In this document: piece after piece, positions 8,941 through 17,695 of the stretch
Numbering within the stretch: the first letter of the stretch is position 1
Layout: every line of letters starts with the position of its first letter
Assembly: GCA_903902795.1 (NCBI GenBank)
Contig: CAIUWH010000040.1
Span: 62,001 to 126,000 of the forward strand
DNA length: 64,000 nucleotides
Direction: 5' to 3'
Source: an uncultured Bacteroidota bacterium
Lineage (GTDB): Bacteria > Bacteroidota > Bacteroidia > Flavobacteriales > Flavobacteriaceae
Translations under genes and position numbers: made by a program
Notes under the pieces: generated by a model
Databases searched by the model: none
Told to the model about the DNA's origin: nothing
What the model saw: the letters and a program-made list of their open reading frames with translations, nothing else

Positions 8941-9918
8941 ATGAATATACTCATAGTAGGAAGTGGCTCAATAGGAACAAGACATCTGAACAATACGATG
9001 ACGTTGTTTCCGCACGCCAACGTCACTGTTGTGAGTAGAAGTAAAACGGCGCTCGATATGCACGTTCATGTAGTTTCAAGTATCACCAAAGCATTTGAAA
9101 ATTTGTCTTTTTATGATGCAGCAATTATTGCAACACCCACTTCTTTACACGTTGAAAATGCCCTCGAACTGATTCAACACGGAATCACAAAATTATACAT
9201 CGAAAAACCAATTTCACATACATTTGAGTCAATCGACGAACTTATCTCACTCGCAGAACAAAACAATGTTCAGGTATTTGTAGGTTTTGACATGCGTTTC
9301 GACCCAGGTTTGAATAAAGTAAAAGAGCTGCTTTCCAATCAAACCATCGGAACTCTATTAAGCGTTCAAGCCGAAGTAGGTCAGTACTTACCCGATTGGC
9401 GTCCCGGAACCAATTATAAAGAAGGAATGAGCGCTAAAGTCAGTTTAGGCGGAGGCGTCATGCTCGATTTGATACACGAATTTGATTACCTCAGTTGGTT
9501 GGTTGGTTCCTATAAAAGAATCGTCGGATTCAACAAACCCATCGATTCATTAGACATTGAAACCGAAGGCATTTCGGTCAATTTATTTGAAAGCGAATCA
9601 GGTGTTTTAGGTACGCTTTCACTCGATTATATTCAGAAAAACCTCAATAGAAAAGCGAAGTTCATTGGCGATTTAGGAACCATCGAATGGAATTACGTAA
9701 CGTCAGAAGTAAAATGGAAAACACAACGTGAACCTGATTGGGATTATTTTCATTACTCCGATTTCAACCGAAACGACCGATTTGTAAACATACTCAACGC
9801 TTTTTATTTAGCAACTCCAAGTGAGTTCGATGCCCGATTGACATCGCTTCCACAGTCATTGATTTCACTGAAAGCGGTACTCGACGCCAAAGCCACCAAC
9901 TTAAAATCTAACAATTAA
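8941..9918 (+). CDS. Gfo/Idh/MocA family NAD(P)-dependent sugar dehydrogenase
   Basis: A 325-residue oxidoreductase. The ATG at 8941 was chosen because it places the Rossmann motif ILIVGSGSIGTRHL at the very N-terminus and has AGGTG just before it; the track start adds 13 residues inside the previous gene. The conserved EKP catalytic motif is present (YIEKPISH, near residue 86), followed by VFVGFDMRFDPG and a GGGVMLDLIHEFDY segment. The family oxidises or reduces sugars. Its place directly before the CMP-sugar synthetase, SDR and NeuB-like genes suggests a step in making or tailoring the nonulosonic acid precursor. Confidence 0.86.
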   Translation: MNILIVGSGSIGTRHLNNTMTLFPHANVTVVSRSKTALDMHVHVVSSITKAFENLSFYDAAIIATPTSLHVENALELIQHGITKLYIEKPISHTFESIDELISLAEQNNVQVFVGFDMRFDPGLNKVKELLSNQTIGTLLSVQAEVGQYLPDWRPGTNYKEGMSAKVSLGGGVMLDLIHEFDYLSWLVGSYKRIVGFNKPIDSLDIETEGISVNLFESESGVLGTLSLDYIQKNLNRKAKFIGDLGTIEWNYVTSEVKWKTQREPDWDYFHYSDFNRNDRFVNILNAFYLATPSEFDARLTSLPQSLISLKAVLDAKATNLKSNN

Positions 9919-10620
9919 ATGATACTCTGTTCTATTTGTATACGTGGCGGTTCTAAAGGTGTTCCGAAGAAAAACATCCGAATGGTCAACGGAAATCCGT
10001 TACTGTTTTACACCATCGATTGTGCTCAAAAAGCAAAAGGTTTAGACGATTTGGTGATTTCTTCCGACAGCGATGAAATGCTTCAAATTGCCCAACAATT
10101 AGGAGCCAAAACTACTATTAAACGTCCCGATCATCTCGCCTCCGATACGGCATCCAAATGGGATGTTTTCATTCATTTAATTGAAGAATACGAAGCAAAA
10201 ACAGGTACAACAGTCGATTATTTAGTCGATTTGGATGTTACGGTTCCGCTACGAAAACCCGAACATATAGAAGGAGCGATTCAGATGATGCTCAACAACG
10301 ACACCGACGTAGTCATTACTGGTTATGAACCCGAAAGAAATCCGTATTTTAACATGATGGAAATCACCGACGGAAAGTACGCCACGATGGTAAAGAAAAC
10401 AGAGCGACCGATTGTTCGTCGACAAGATGCGCCGAAGGTTTACAGTCTAACTCCTGCAGTATATGTGATGAAAAAAGAAGCTTTGTATCAGTACAAACAT
10501 TGGTCTGAAGCTCGATGCATGATTTACGAAATACCTAGAGAAAATGCTGTGGATATTGACACCGAATTCGACTTAAAATTAGTCGAGTTCTTAATGAAAA
10601 ATAACAACATAAATGGATAA
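9919..10620 (+). CDS. CMP-nonulosonate cytidylyltransferase (NeuA/LegF-like)
   Basis: A 233-residue cytidylyltransferase with the N-terminal nucleotide-binding motif CIRGGSKGVPKKNIR and an Asp-rich DLDVTVPLRKPEHI segment for metal binding. Size matches the single-domain NeuA/LegF type. It should activate a nine-carbon 2-keto-3-deoxy sugar to its CMP form for a glycosyltransferase. It begins directly after the dehydrogenase stop and overlaps the SDR gene by eight bases. Whether the substrate is Neu5Ac, legionaminic acid or another acid cannot be decided from this sequence. Confidence 0.88.
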   Translation: MILCSICIRGGSKGVPKKNIRMVNGNPLLFYTIDCAQKAKGLDDLVISSDSDEMLQIAQQLGAKTTIKRPDHLASDTASKWDVFIHLIEEYEAKTGTTVDYLVDLDVTVPLRKPEHIEGAIQMMLNNDTDVVITGYEPERNPYFNMMEITDGKYATMVKKTERPIVRRQDAPKVYSLTPAVYVMKKEALYQYKHWSEARCMIYEIPRENAVDIDTEFDLKLVEFLMKNNNING

Positions 10621-11407
10621 TTTATTTGATTTACAAGGAAGAATCGCACTCATTACTGGAGGCGCAGGTTTATTGGCTTCCGAACATGCCATCGCTTTGG
10701 CAGGATACGGAGCCAAAGTAATCATCAGCGATTTGAATGTGGATGTCTGCAACGAAAAAGCAGCCGAACTCAAAAAAGAAGGTGTAGAAGTTGAAGTTAT
10801 GGCACTAGATGTCACATCAAAAGGAAATTGGATTTCGGTGACTCAAACCATCATCCAAAAATACGGCCGAATTGATATTTTAATCAACAACGCCGGTTTC
10901 ACCAATCAGAGTAAAACCAGTGCGTTTGATCGCTCGTTCGAAAATTTCCCTTTGGAGGATTGGAATGCCATCATGAACGTAAACCTAACGGGAACTTTTT
11001 TAGGATGCCAAGTCGTGGGTGTCGAAATGCTCAAACAAGGGAAAGGAAGCATCATCAATATTGCCTCGTTGTACGGAGTAGTGAGTCCAAATCACAAAAT
11101 GTATCCCGGAACGGGAATTTCACAACCCGTGGCGTATAGCGTCAGCAAACACGGAGTCGTTTCGTTAACCAAATATTTAGCAACGCTTTGGGCCGAACAA
11201 GGTGTGCGCGTCAATAGCCTTACTCCGGGTGGAATTTGGAACGGACACGATGGCTTATTTTTAGAACGATTTAAAAACCTAAATCCGATTGGAAGAATGA
11301 GCGATAAATCGGAACTTCGCGGCGGAATCGTATTCCTTGCCAGCGATGCGAGTAGTCATGTAGTAGGACATAATTTAATAATCGACGGCGGCTGGACTGC
11401 CTGGTAA
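10613..11407 (+). CDS. Short-chain dehydrogenase/reductase (PtmA-like position)
   Basis: A 264-residue SDR. Cofactor motif [12 protein letters not shown] (a variant of TGxxxGxG), NNAG in INNAGF, the serine in NIASLYG, and the catalytic YxxxK in VAYSVSKHG are all present. It lies between the CMP-sugar synthetase and the NeuB-like synthase, the arrangement seen for ptmA-type genes in legionaminic acid clusters. It probably acts on a sugar intermediate together with the Gfo/Idh enzyme. The substrate is unknown. An eight-base overlap with the previous gene suggests coupling. Confidence 0.86.
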   Translation: MDNLFDLQGRIALITGGAGLLASEHAIALAGYGAKVIISDLNVDVCNEKAAELKKEGVEVEVMALDVTSKGNWISVTQTIIQKYGRIDILINNAGFTNQSKTSAFDRSFENFPLEDWNAIMNVNLTGTFLGCQVVGVEMLKQGKGSIINIASLYGVVSPNHKMYPGTGISQPVAYSVSKHGVVSLTKYLATLWAEQGVRVNSLTPGGIWNGHDGLFLERFKNLNPIGRMSDKSELRGGIVFLASDASSHVVGHNLIIDGGWTAW

Positions 11408-11417
11408 CATACATACA

Positions 11418-12458
11418 ATGAACCCTTTTATAGAAATAGCAGGAAGAAAAATAGGTCCCGATTTTCCACCTTTAGTGATAGCCGAAATCGGAATCAATCA
11501 CGAAGGTTCGCTTCAAGTGGCCAAAGAAATGGTCGACGCAGCGCATCGTGCCGGAGTAGAAGTGGTCAAACACCAAACCCACATTGTGGAAGACGAAATG
11601 AGCGGTGCCGCCAAAAAGGTAATTCCGGGTAACGCCGATGTATCCATTTACGACATCATGGAACGTTGCGCGCTGAGCGAAGCAGACGAACTCGAACTCA
11701 AAAACTACGTGGAAAGCAAAGGAATGATCTTTATTTCAACGCCTTTTTCACGTGCAGCAGCCGAACGATTGAAGAAATTTGACATTCCCGCCTACAAAAT
11801 TGGATCGGGCGAATGCAATAATTATCCGCTGCTCGAACACATTTGCTCGTTTGGAAAACCCGTTATTTTGAGCACCGGAATGAATACCATCGAAAGCGTA
11901 AGCAAAGCGGTAGCTATTTTTGATAAACACAACATTCCCGTTGCTTTATTGCATACGACCAATTTATATCCAACGCCGATTCATTTGGTGCGATTTGGCG
12001 CGATGACGCAATTGCATCAAGCCTTTCCCGATAAAGTGTTTGGTCTATCCGATCATACCTTAAATAATACAGCTTGTCTAGGTGCAGTAGCCTTGGGCGG
12101 AAGTATTTTGGAGCGCCATTTTACCGATCACATGCAACGCACGGGTCCGGATATTGTGTGCAGTATGGACGAAAAATCATGTTCGGAATTAATCACACTT
12201 TCCAACGAAATGTGGCAGATGCGAGGCGGAACCAAAGAACCAGCCAAAGAAGAACAAGTGACCATCGATTTTGCTTTTGCGACCGTTTGTTCGATTGCTG
12301 CTATAAAAAAAGGCGAAACCTTCACCAAAGATAATATTTGGGTAAAACGACCCGGAACGGGTAAAATTCTAGCGGAACATTTCAATGATTTATTGGGAAA
12401 AACCGCAACCCGCGACATAGAAAACGACGAACAACTAACTTTTGAAGATGTTAACTAA
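11418..12458 (+). CDS. NeuB-family nonulosonic acid synthase
   Basis: A 346-residue synthase. The N-terminal TIM barrel has [52 protein letters not shown] and GLSDHT; a C-terminal SAF (antifreeze-like) domain contains [10 protein letters not shown]. The family condenses phosphoenolpyruvate with a six-carbon amino sugar (ManNAc or a 6-deoxy diamino relative) to give a nine-carbon acid. NeuC-like and NeuA-like genes in the same operon complete the core pathway. The substrate could be ManNAc or a legionaminic precursor. The stop overlaps the methyltransferase ATG (TAATG). Confidence 0.92.
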   Translation: MNPFIEIAGRKIGPDFPPLVIAEIGINHEGSLQVAKEMVDAAHRAGVEVVKHQTHIVEDEMSGAAKKVIPGNADVSIYDIMERCALSEADELELKNYVESKGMIFISTPFSRAAAERLKKFDIPAYKIGSGECNNYPLLEHICSFGKPVILSTGMNTIESVSKAVAIFDKHNIPVALLHTTNLYPTPIHLVRFGAMTQLHQAFPDKVFGLSDHTLNNTACLGAVALGGSILERHFTDHMQRTGPDIVCSMDEKSCSELITLSNEMWQMRGGTKEPAKEEQVTIDFAFATVCSIAAIKKGETFTKDNIWVKRPGTGKILAEHFNDLLGKTATRDIENDEQLTFEDVN

Positions 12459-13117
12459 TGGATAAATTATACGACTTAACGAAAAAATTTGACTACGAAA
12501 ACGGATTTTATGCCACGGCTGATCCTTCTCGTTTCAGTAAATTCATCACGCATTTGGAGTTTTTCAAACAAACATCAACCGTACGCGGTGAAATTCTTGA
12601 ATTCGGAATCTTTAAAGGAAATTCGTTTTTCCGATGGATTAAATTCAGAGATTTATTGGAACAGACGTCCAGCAGAAAAGTAATCGGTTTTGATATTTTT
12701 GGCGATTTTCCAGCAGCACAATTCGAAGGCGACAAACAACGACGTGACGATTTTGTGGAAGAAACCAACGGCGGAAAAAGTATCACTTTGGAAGAAATGC
12801 AAGAGCTTTTGGACAAACAATCATTGTCTAAAAATGTCGAACTCATCAAAGGCGATATTTTGGTTACGCTTAAAAATTATTTGGAGAAAAATCCGCATTT
12901 GAAAATTTCGTTATTACATATCGACGTTGATTTGTACGAACCCGTAAAAGAAATTTTAGAGCAATTGTACGACCGAGTGTCGACGGGCGGAATCATTATT
13001 TTAGATGATTACGGAACTTTCGCCGGAACGAATAAAGCCGTAGACGATTTCTTCAACAACAGAGCGGAAGTAAAGAAACTGCCATTTTCAAACACCATTT
13101 CGTATATCGTAAAATAA
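12458..13117 (+). CDS. TylF/MycF-like SAM-dependent methyltransferase
   Basis: A 219-residue class I methyltransferase. The motif I region EILEFGIFKGNSF is followed by KVIGFDIFGDFP. Metal-ligand aspartates appear in LLHIDVDLYEPV and IILDDYGTF, as in macrocin-type O-methyltransferases. It sits between the NeuB-like synthase and the NeuC-like epimerase with a 1-base overlap on one side and no gap on the other, so it is an integral member of the cassette. Inference: it O-methylates the nonulosonic acid or a sugar joined to it. Confidence 0.85.
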   Translation: MDKLYDLTKKFDYENGFYATADPSRFSKFITHLEFFKQTSTVRGEILEFGIFKGNSFFRWIKFRDLLEQTSSRKVIGFDIFGDFPAAQFEGDKQRRDDFVEETNGGKSITLEEMQELLDKQSLSKNVELIKGDILVTLKNYLEKNPHLKISLLHIDVDLYEPVKEILEQLYDRVSTGGIIILDDYGTFAGTNKAVDDFFNNRAEVKKLPFSNTISYIVK

Positions 13118-14239
13118 ATGAAGAAAATCCTATTCTTAACAGGCACGCGCGCCGATTTCGGAAAAATAAAATCATTGATATCCATTTTGGACGTACATTC
13201 CGAATTTGAGGTATTTGTATTTGTTACCGGTATGCACCTACAAAAAGAATATGGATACACCGTAATCGAAATTGAACGCTGCGAATTTTGCAACGTTCAT
13301 ACCTTCGAAAATCATACGCACGAAACCACAATGGATTTGACGCTGGCCAAAACGATCGAAGGATTGTCGAGTTATTGTAAAGAAGTCCAACCCGATATGA
13401 TGGTTATTCACGGCGACCGCGTCGAAACCTTAGCGGGTGCGATTGTAGGTTCGCTCAACAATATTTTGGTCGCTCACATTGAAGGCGGCGAACTTTCGGG
13501 AACGGTAGATGAATTAATTCGTCACAGCGTAAGTAAACTGAGTCACATTCATTTTGTTTCCAATAGTGACGCGGCCAAGCGATTACTTCAAATGGGCGAA
13601 ATGAAATTGTCGGTGTATACCATCGGTTCGCCCGATATCGACATCATGTTTTCACCCGATTTGCCTTCGATTGAACGCGTAAAAGAATATTACGAAATTG
13701 CGTTTGACCACTTTGCCATCGTGATGTTTCATCCGGTGACGACCGAAGTCAACGACATGAAAGAATACGCCGATCATTTTGTCAATGCTTTGCTTAACGA
13801 TAGCCATAATTATGTGGTAATTTACCCGAACAACGATTTGGGGAGTCAGTACATCATCGAAAATTATAAAAAACTCACAGATAATCCACGGTTTAGAGTG
13901 TTTCCGTCGGTGCGATTTGAATATTTTTTAACCTTACTTAAAAACTCACAGTTTGTGATTGGCAATAGCAGCGCCGGAATTCGAGAAGCGCCGTACTACG
14001 GAATTCCCATCATCAACATTGGAACACGTCAGCAAAACAGAGCGCTTCACGCCGATATTCTGAATGTGAGTTACGAGGAAAGAGACATCGCCCAAGCGTT
14101 AGCGGTAATCGATCAACACAAAATCCAAAACACTGACTCCGATTTTGGACTCGGAAATAGCGCCGAATTGTTCCTCGAATCACTGCAAAAATCAGATATT
14201 TGGCGAATCAACCATCAAAAACAGTTTCGGGATTTGTAG
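13118..14239 (+). CDS. NeuC/LegG-type hydrolysing UDP/GDP-HexNAc 2-epimerase
   Basis: A 373-residue GT-B-fold epimerase. Signature segments are FLTGTRADFGKIKSL at the start, VIHGDRVETLAGAI, HIEGGELSGTVDELIRHS, KLSHIHFVSN and VIGNSSAGIREAPYYG. The HIEGGE...DELIRHS...HIHF set is characteristic of the hydrolysing NeuC/LegG branch rather than the non-hydrolysing WecB branch. It should release ManNAc or a related 2-epimer for the NeuB-like synthase. It is the last gene before the terminator at 14313, so it closes the first operon. Confidence 0.9.
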   Translation: MKKILFLTGTRADFGKIKSLISILDVHSEFEVFVFVTGMHLQKEYGYTVIEIERCEFCNVHTFENHTHETTMDLTLAKTIEGLSSYCKEVQPDMMVIHGDRVETLAGAIVGSLNNILVAHIEGGELSGTVDELIRHSVSKLSHIHFVSNSDAAKRLLQMGEMKLSVYTIGSPDIDIMFSPDLPSIERVKEYYEIAFDHFAIVMFHPVTTEVNDMKEYADHFVNALLNDSHNYVVIYPNNDLGSQYIIENYKKLTDNPRFRVFPSVRFEYFLTLLKNSQFVIGNSSAGIREAPYYGIPIINIGTRQQNRALHADILNVSYEERDIAQALAVIDQHKIQNTDSDFGLGNSAELFLESLQKSDIWRINHQKQFRDL

Positions 14240-14312
14240 CTTCTACACATAAGCAGCTGCAAAAGCATAGTTATCAAAATGATATTCGATTAAAACCAAA
14301 ATAATTTAACAC

Positions 14313-14340
14313 AAAACTCCGCCCAACCGCGGAGTTTTTT
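14313..14340 (+). terminator. Rho-independent terminator after the neuC-like gene
   Basis: A perfect 10-bp stem AAAACTCCGC / GCGGAGTTTT with the six-base loop CCAACC, ending in a T-run. It is 73 bases after the neuC-like stop and marks the end of the wzm-to-neuC operon. Confidence 0.92.
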
Positions 14341-14482
14341 ATGCGATAAACTATTTTTTTCTTCCAAAAAAAACCTTGATATTTGGCAAATCATTTTTTT
14401 GATGCATCGATGATTCTCAGAGGATAAAATGACTGTATGAAAAATGAATTGAATGGTTGTTATCGAATGAAAAACAAAACCA

Positions 14483-15223
14483 ATGAAACTAAAAAAAGCA
14501 CTGACCAATTACTTAAAAAAGCAAGTAAACAAGACGGGTTACCAAATTAAAAAAGTAAATAACTTTGTTTTTTTAGATAGTATATTGAACAAGTTACTTG
14601 CCGAAAAAGGAACAATTAATTTCATTCAAATTGGCGGAAATGATGGCGTAAATGACGATCCATTACATCATTTTATAGTCAATAATAAATCGAAAGTTAC
14701 GGGTTATATTTTAGAACCCGTAAAAGATTATTACACCGATTTAGAAAAAAATTACAGCGATTTCCCGTTGATAAAAACACTCAACAAAGCCATTCACAAT
14801 AGCGAAACTGAAATGCTCATCAATCGAGTAAATCCTGAAAGTGCGGCTATTTTGCCCAAGTATACTAAAGGAATTGCTTCATTCAAGAATGAGCATCACA
14901 TCAATTGTAAAGTGCCATCCGAACACATGATACAAGAAAAAGTAGCGTGTGTAAGTTTACAAAATTTAGTAAAAGAATACGCTTTAAATAGAGTAGATTT
15001 ATTACAAATTGACACCGAGGGTTATGATGCAGAAATAATTTTAAATATCGATTTTTCTGTATTTAGGCCTTCCATAATAAACCTTGAATACTACGTTCCG
15101 CAAACGATGACTAAAGAAACGTTTGATTCCATTATTGAACTTCTTCATAAAAACAACTATGAAATTTGGATGGAAGCAAATGATATTAGCGCTTTTCAAA
15201 GGAATATGTTTATAAAAAATTAA
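14483..15223 (+). CDS. FkbM family SAM-dependent methyltransferase
   Basis: A 246-residue protein with the FkbM signature: motif I FIQIGGNDGVNDDP (near residue 45), YILEPVKDYY, and the LLQIDTEGYDAEIIL segment near residue 175. FkbM-type proteins O-methylate sugars or polyketides and are frequent in surface glycan loci. It is the first gene after the terminator, starting 142 bases beyond it; no exact TAnnTTTG box is visible before it (GATATTTG at 14378 has one mismatch). A close functional relative, another FkbM gene, lies at 22416. Confidence 0.86.
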   Translation: MKLKKALTNYLKKQVNKTGYQIKKVNNFVFLDSILNKLLAEKGTINFIQIGGNDGVNDDPLHHFIVNNKSKVTGYILEPVKDYYTDLEKNYSDFPLIKTLNKAIHNSETEMLINRVNPESAAILPKYTKGIASFKNEHHINCKVPSEHMIQEKVACVSLQNLVKEYALNRVDLLQIDTEGYDAEIILNIDFSVFRPSIINLEYYVPQTMTKETFDSIIELLHKNNYEIWMEANDISAFQRNMFIKN

Positions 15224-15230
15224 TTTATTG

Positions 15231-16622
15231 ATGAAAAAAATTGGAGTAGTAATTACGGATGGCGTTGGATTTAGAAATTTTATTTTAAGTGATTTTATTC
15301 AAGAATCGCAGAAAATATTTGGTGAAGTAGTTGTACTTTCATGCTTACCTAAAGAGGTGTATGCCGAAATCAATCCCAATTTAAAAGTCATTGAACTAGA
15401 TATTTACAAAGAAAATTTCTTGACCTGGTTTCTCAGAAAATATAAAGAAGTTGCTCATTTAAAATTGCACCGTAAAAATAATTTCGGAATTCAGAATAAT
15501 TTAGACGCTACCAAGTCAACGTCTAAAAACAGTCGAGGTTATGCCACCCGATTGATTTTTCTTATTGCTTCGTATTTTCATTCAGAGAAATTAATCCAAA
15601 AGTTCAATTATTGGCAACAGCAATCGTTTAAAAATGATGCGGTTACTAAATCCTATTCCGATTTATTAAAAAAAGAACAATTCGACATTTTGTTTTTTAC
15701 GCATCAACGTCCGCCTTTTATCGCGCCTTTAGTATATCAAGCGGAGCAAATTAAATTGAAGACCGTTTCCTTTATTTTTAGTTGGGATAATTTGGCTTCA
15801 AAAGGAAGAATGGCGGCCAATTTCGACTACTTTTTAGTGTGGAGTGATTTGATGAAAAAAGAATTGCAACAGTTTTATTCGACTGTGGGCGCATCTAATA
15901 TTGAAGTAGTGGGAACGCCTCAATTTGAATCGTATGTTTTGGATCGCTATGCGACGACAAAGTCAGATTTTTACCAAAAGTTTGGCTTAGATGAAACAAA
16001 AAAGACCATTTGTTTTAGTTGCGGCGATAGTTCGACTAGCAGAAATGATGAGTTGTATATTGAGACCATAGCAGAATCCATAAAGAATGGTGAAATTCAA
16101 AATGCCAATTTATTGGTGAGAACTTCTCCTGCAGAAGATCCAATTCGGTTTCAGTCATTAGTAGAAAAGTACGATTTTGTGCGATGGAATCACCCCAAAT
16201 GGAAATTATCTCGTGAAGGCCATCAAGAAGTTTGGTCGCAACGCATTCCGGCCATCGAAGATGTTATTGATTTACGCGGAAGTTTAGAACACACCGATTT
16301 AAACTTGAATATGTTATCGACGATGAGTCTAGATTTTATTCAATTTGACAAACCAGTTATCAATACTGTTTTTGGAAATGCTGAAAATGGGTTGTACGAC
16401 GATCAAAAGTTTTTAAAATACGAACACATCATTAACGTTGTAAATAGTAAAGCAACCCGAATTGTAAAAAATAAAAAGGAATTAATAGATACAATTAATA
16501 TGTATTTGAGCAATCCTTCCATCGATCAAGAACACAGAAAACAATTATTGCAAATGCAGGTGAGTAAACCGCTAGAAGGAACGGGTAAACGCATCGCAGA
16601 AGCATTACTACAATGGGCGTAA
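15231..16622 (+). CDS. Uncharacterised GT-B-like surface glycan protein
   Basis: A 463-residue protein starting at the ATG at 15231 (the track start is a TTG three bases earlier). The layout looks like a GT-B glycosyltransferase: an N-terminal VVITDGVGFRNFILSDF segment, a mid-protein FIFSWDNLASKGRMAANFD and YFLVWSDLMKKEL region, then VVGTPQFESY and a second Rossmann-like half (ICFSCGDSS, LLVRTSPAEDP). The W-D-N-x-x-S-K-G feature recurs in uncharacterised proteins of O-antigen loci. No family can be named firmly. Its stop overlaps the next glycosyltransferase by ten bases, tying it to the polysaccharide operon. Confidence 0.62.
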   Translation: MKKIGVVITDGVGFRNFILSDFIQESQKIFGEVVVLSCLPKEVYAEINPNLKVIELDIYKENFLTWFLRKYKEVAHLKLHRKNNFGIQNNLDATKSTSKNSRGYATRLIFLIASYFHSEKLIQKFNYWQQQSFKNDAVTKSYSDLLKKEQFDILFFTHQRPPFIAPLVYQAEQIKLKTVSFIFSWDNLASKGRMAANFDYFLVWSDLMKKELQQFYSTVGASNIEVVGTPQFESYVLDRYATTKSDFYQKFGLDETKKTICFSCGDSSTSRNDELYIETIAESIKNGEIQNANLLVRTSPAEDPIRFQSLVEKYDFVRWNHPKWKLSREGHQEVWSQRIPAIEDVIDLRGSLEHTDLNLNMLSTMSLDFIQFDKPVINTVFGNAENGLYDDQKFLKYEHIINVVNSKATRIVKNKKELIDTINMYLSNPSIDQEHRKQLLQMQVSKPLEGTGKRIAEALLQWA

Positions 16623-17695
16623 ACAAAAAAATAGCAATCATTTGTAACTACGAACTTTTGCCCGATCGGATAGGCGGAATGGATTACTTTTTCTGGCTAT
16701 TTGAGGAAAAATGCAAACAAAATAATATCAAAACACAATGGTTTTTTATCAATTCGAACACTCATGGTGCGTATGCTGATTTCAATGCGGTTTCGTGCGA
16801 GTACCAAAATGTAGAACATTTTTTTGCGACAAATTATTTAAATCAACCCAACGAATACAGCCATATCATTACTCATTTTGTCGAATTGTGTTCTCCTATT
16901 TTTAAGGAAATTAAACGCAAATCGGAGGCAAAAATCATTATGGTCGATCACAATCCGCGACCCATAAATGGCTATTCGTTAAAAAAGCGAATAGAGAAAA
17001 AAATGAAGGGAATTCTTTATTCGCGGTACATTGACACCTTTGTTGGAGTTTCAGAATATTCTAAAAATCAAATCATATCCGAGTTTGGTGCACAGTTACA
17101 AAAGAAAAGCACTATTATTTTCAACGGTTTGAATCATTCCAAATTTATTCAAAAAACACAGTACAGTTTCCAAGGAAAATTAATTGTTGCCGCTCACCTC
17201 AGAAAAGACAAAGGCATACAGGATTTAATCGAAGCGGTTCATTTTTTGAATTCCAAACAAGCCGTTGTGTTCACTATTGATGTATACGGAATCGGCGTGT
17301 ACGAAGAGGTTTTGAAGAAAAAAGTTGCCGATTACAACTTGCAATCCATCATCATTTTTAAAGGAAATGTGACCAATTTACACGAATTGTATCATCACTA
17401 CGATTACCTCATTCACCCGTCGCACGGAGAAACCTTTTGCTATTCGGTGGTGGAAAGTTTGATGAGTAAATTGCCCGTCATCACTACCAAAAATCAAGGC
17501 AACGTACTCGGATTGGTTCATGACGGAATCAATGGGTTTTTATTTGAAGAAGAAAATATAGACCAACTACAAGCAATTTTGTACGACATCAGTGTAAACG
17601 GAAAACAAGCCATCGATTTCTCTCAAACCAACAGCGAAATACTTCAGTATTCCTTAGATAATATGGTAGAGAACTACCTCAAATTACTGCGCTGA
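16613..17695 (+). CDS. GT4 family glycosyltransferase
   Basis: A 360-residue GT-B enzyme. The N-terminal domain begins with NYELLPDRIGGMDYFFW. The donor-binding half has IIFNGLNHSKF, IVAAHLRKDKGIQDLIEA, and the retaining-GT motif HPSHGETFCYSVVESLMS (near residue 262), followed by LPVITTKNQGN. It overlaps the previous gene by 10 bases and the MBOAT gene by 1 base (TGATG). Donor sugar unknown. Confidence 0.88.
   Translation: MGVNKKIAIICNYELLPDRIGGMDYFFWLFEEKCKQNNIKTQWFFINSNTHGAYADFNAVSCEYQNVEHFFATNYLNQPNEYSHIITHFVELCSPIFKEIKRKSEAKIIMVDHNPRPINGYSLKKRIEKKMKGILYSRYIDTFVGVSEYSKNQIISEFGAQLQKKSTIIFNGLNHSKFIQKTQYSFQGKLIVAAHLRKDKGIQDLIEAVHFLNSKQAVVFTIDVYGIGVYEEVLKKKVADYNLQSIIIFKGNVTNLHELYHHYDYLIHPSHGETFCYSVVESLMSKLPVITTKNQGNVLGLVHDGINGFLFEEENIDQLQAILYDISVNGKQAIDFSQTNSEILQYSLDNMVENYLKLLR

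Noticed and set aside
13118-14239. WecB-type non-hydrolysing UDP-GlcNAc 2-epimerase
   Set aside because: The HIEGGE...DELIRHS...HIHF motif set and the NeuB/NeuA-like neighbours fit the hydrolysing NeuC/LegG branch better.
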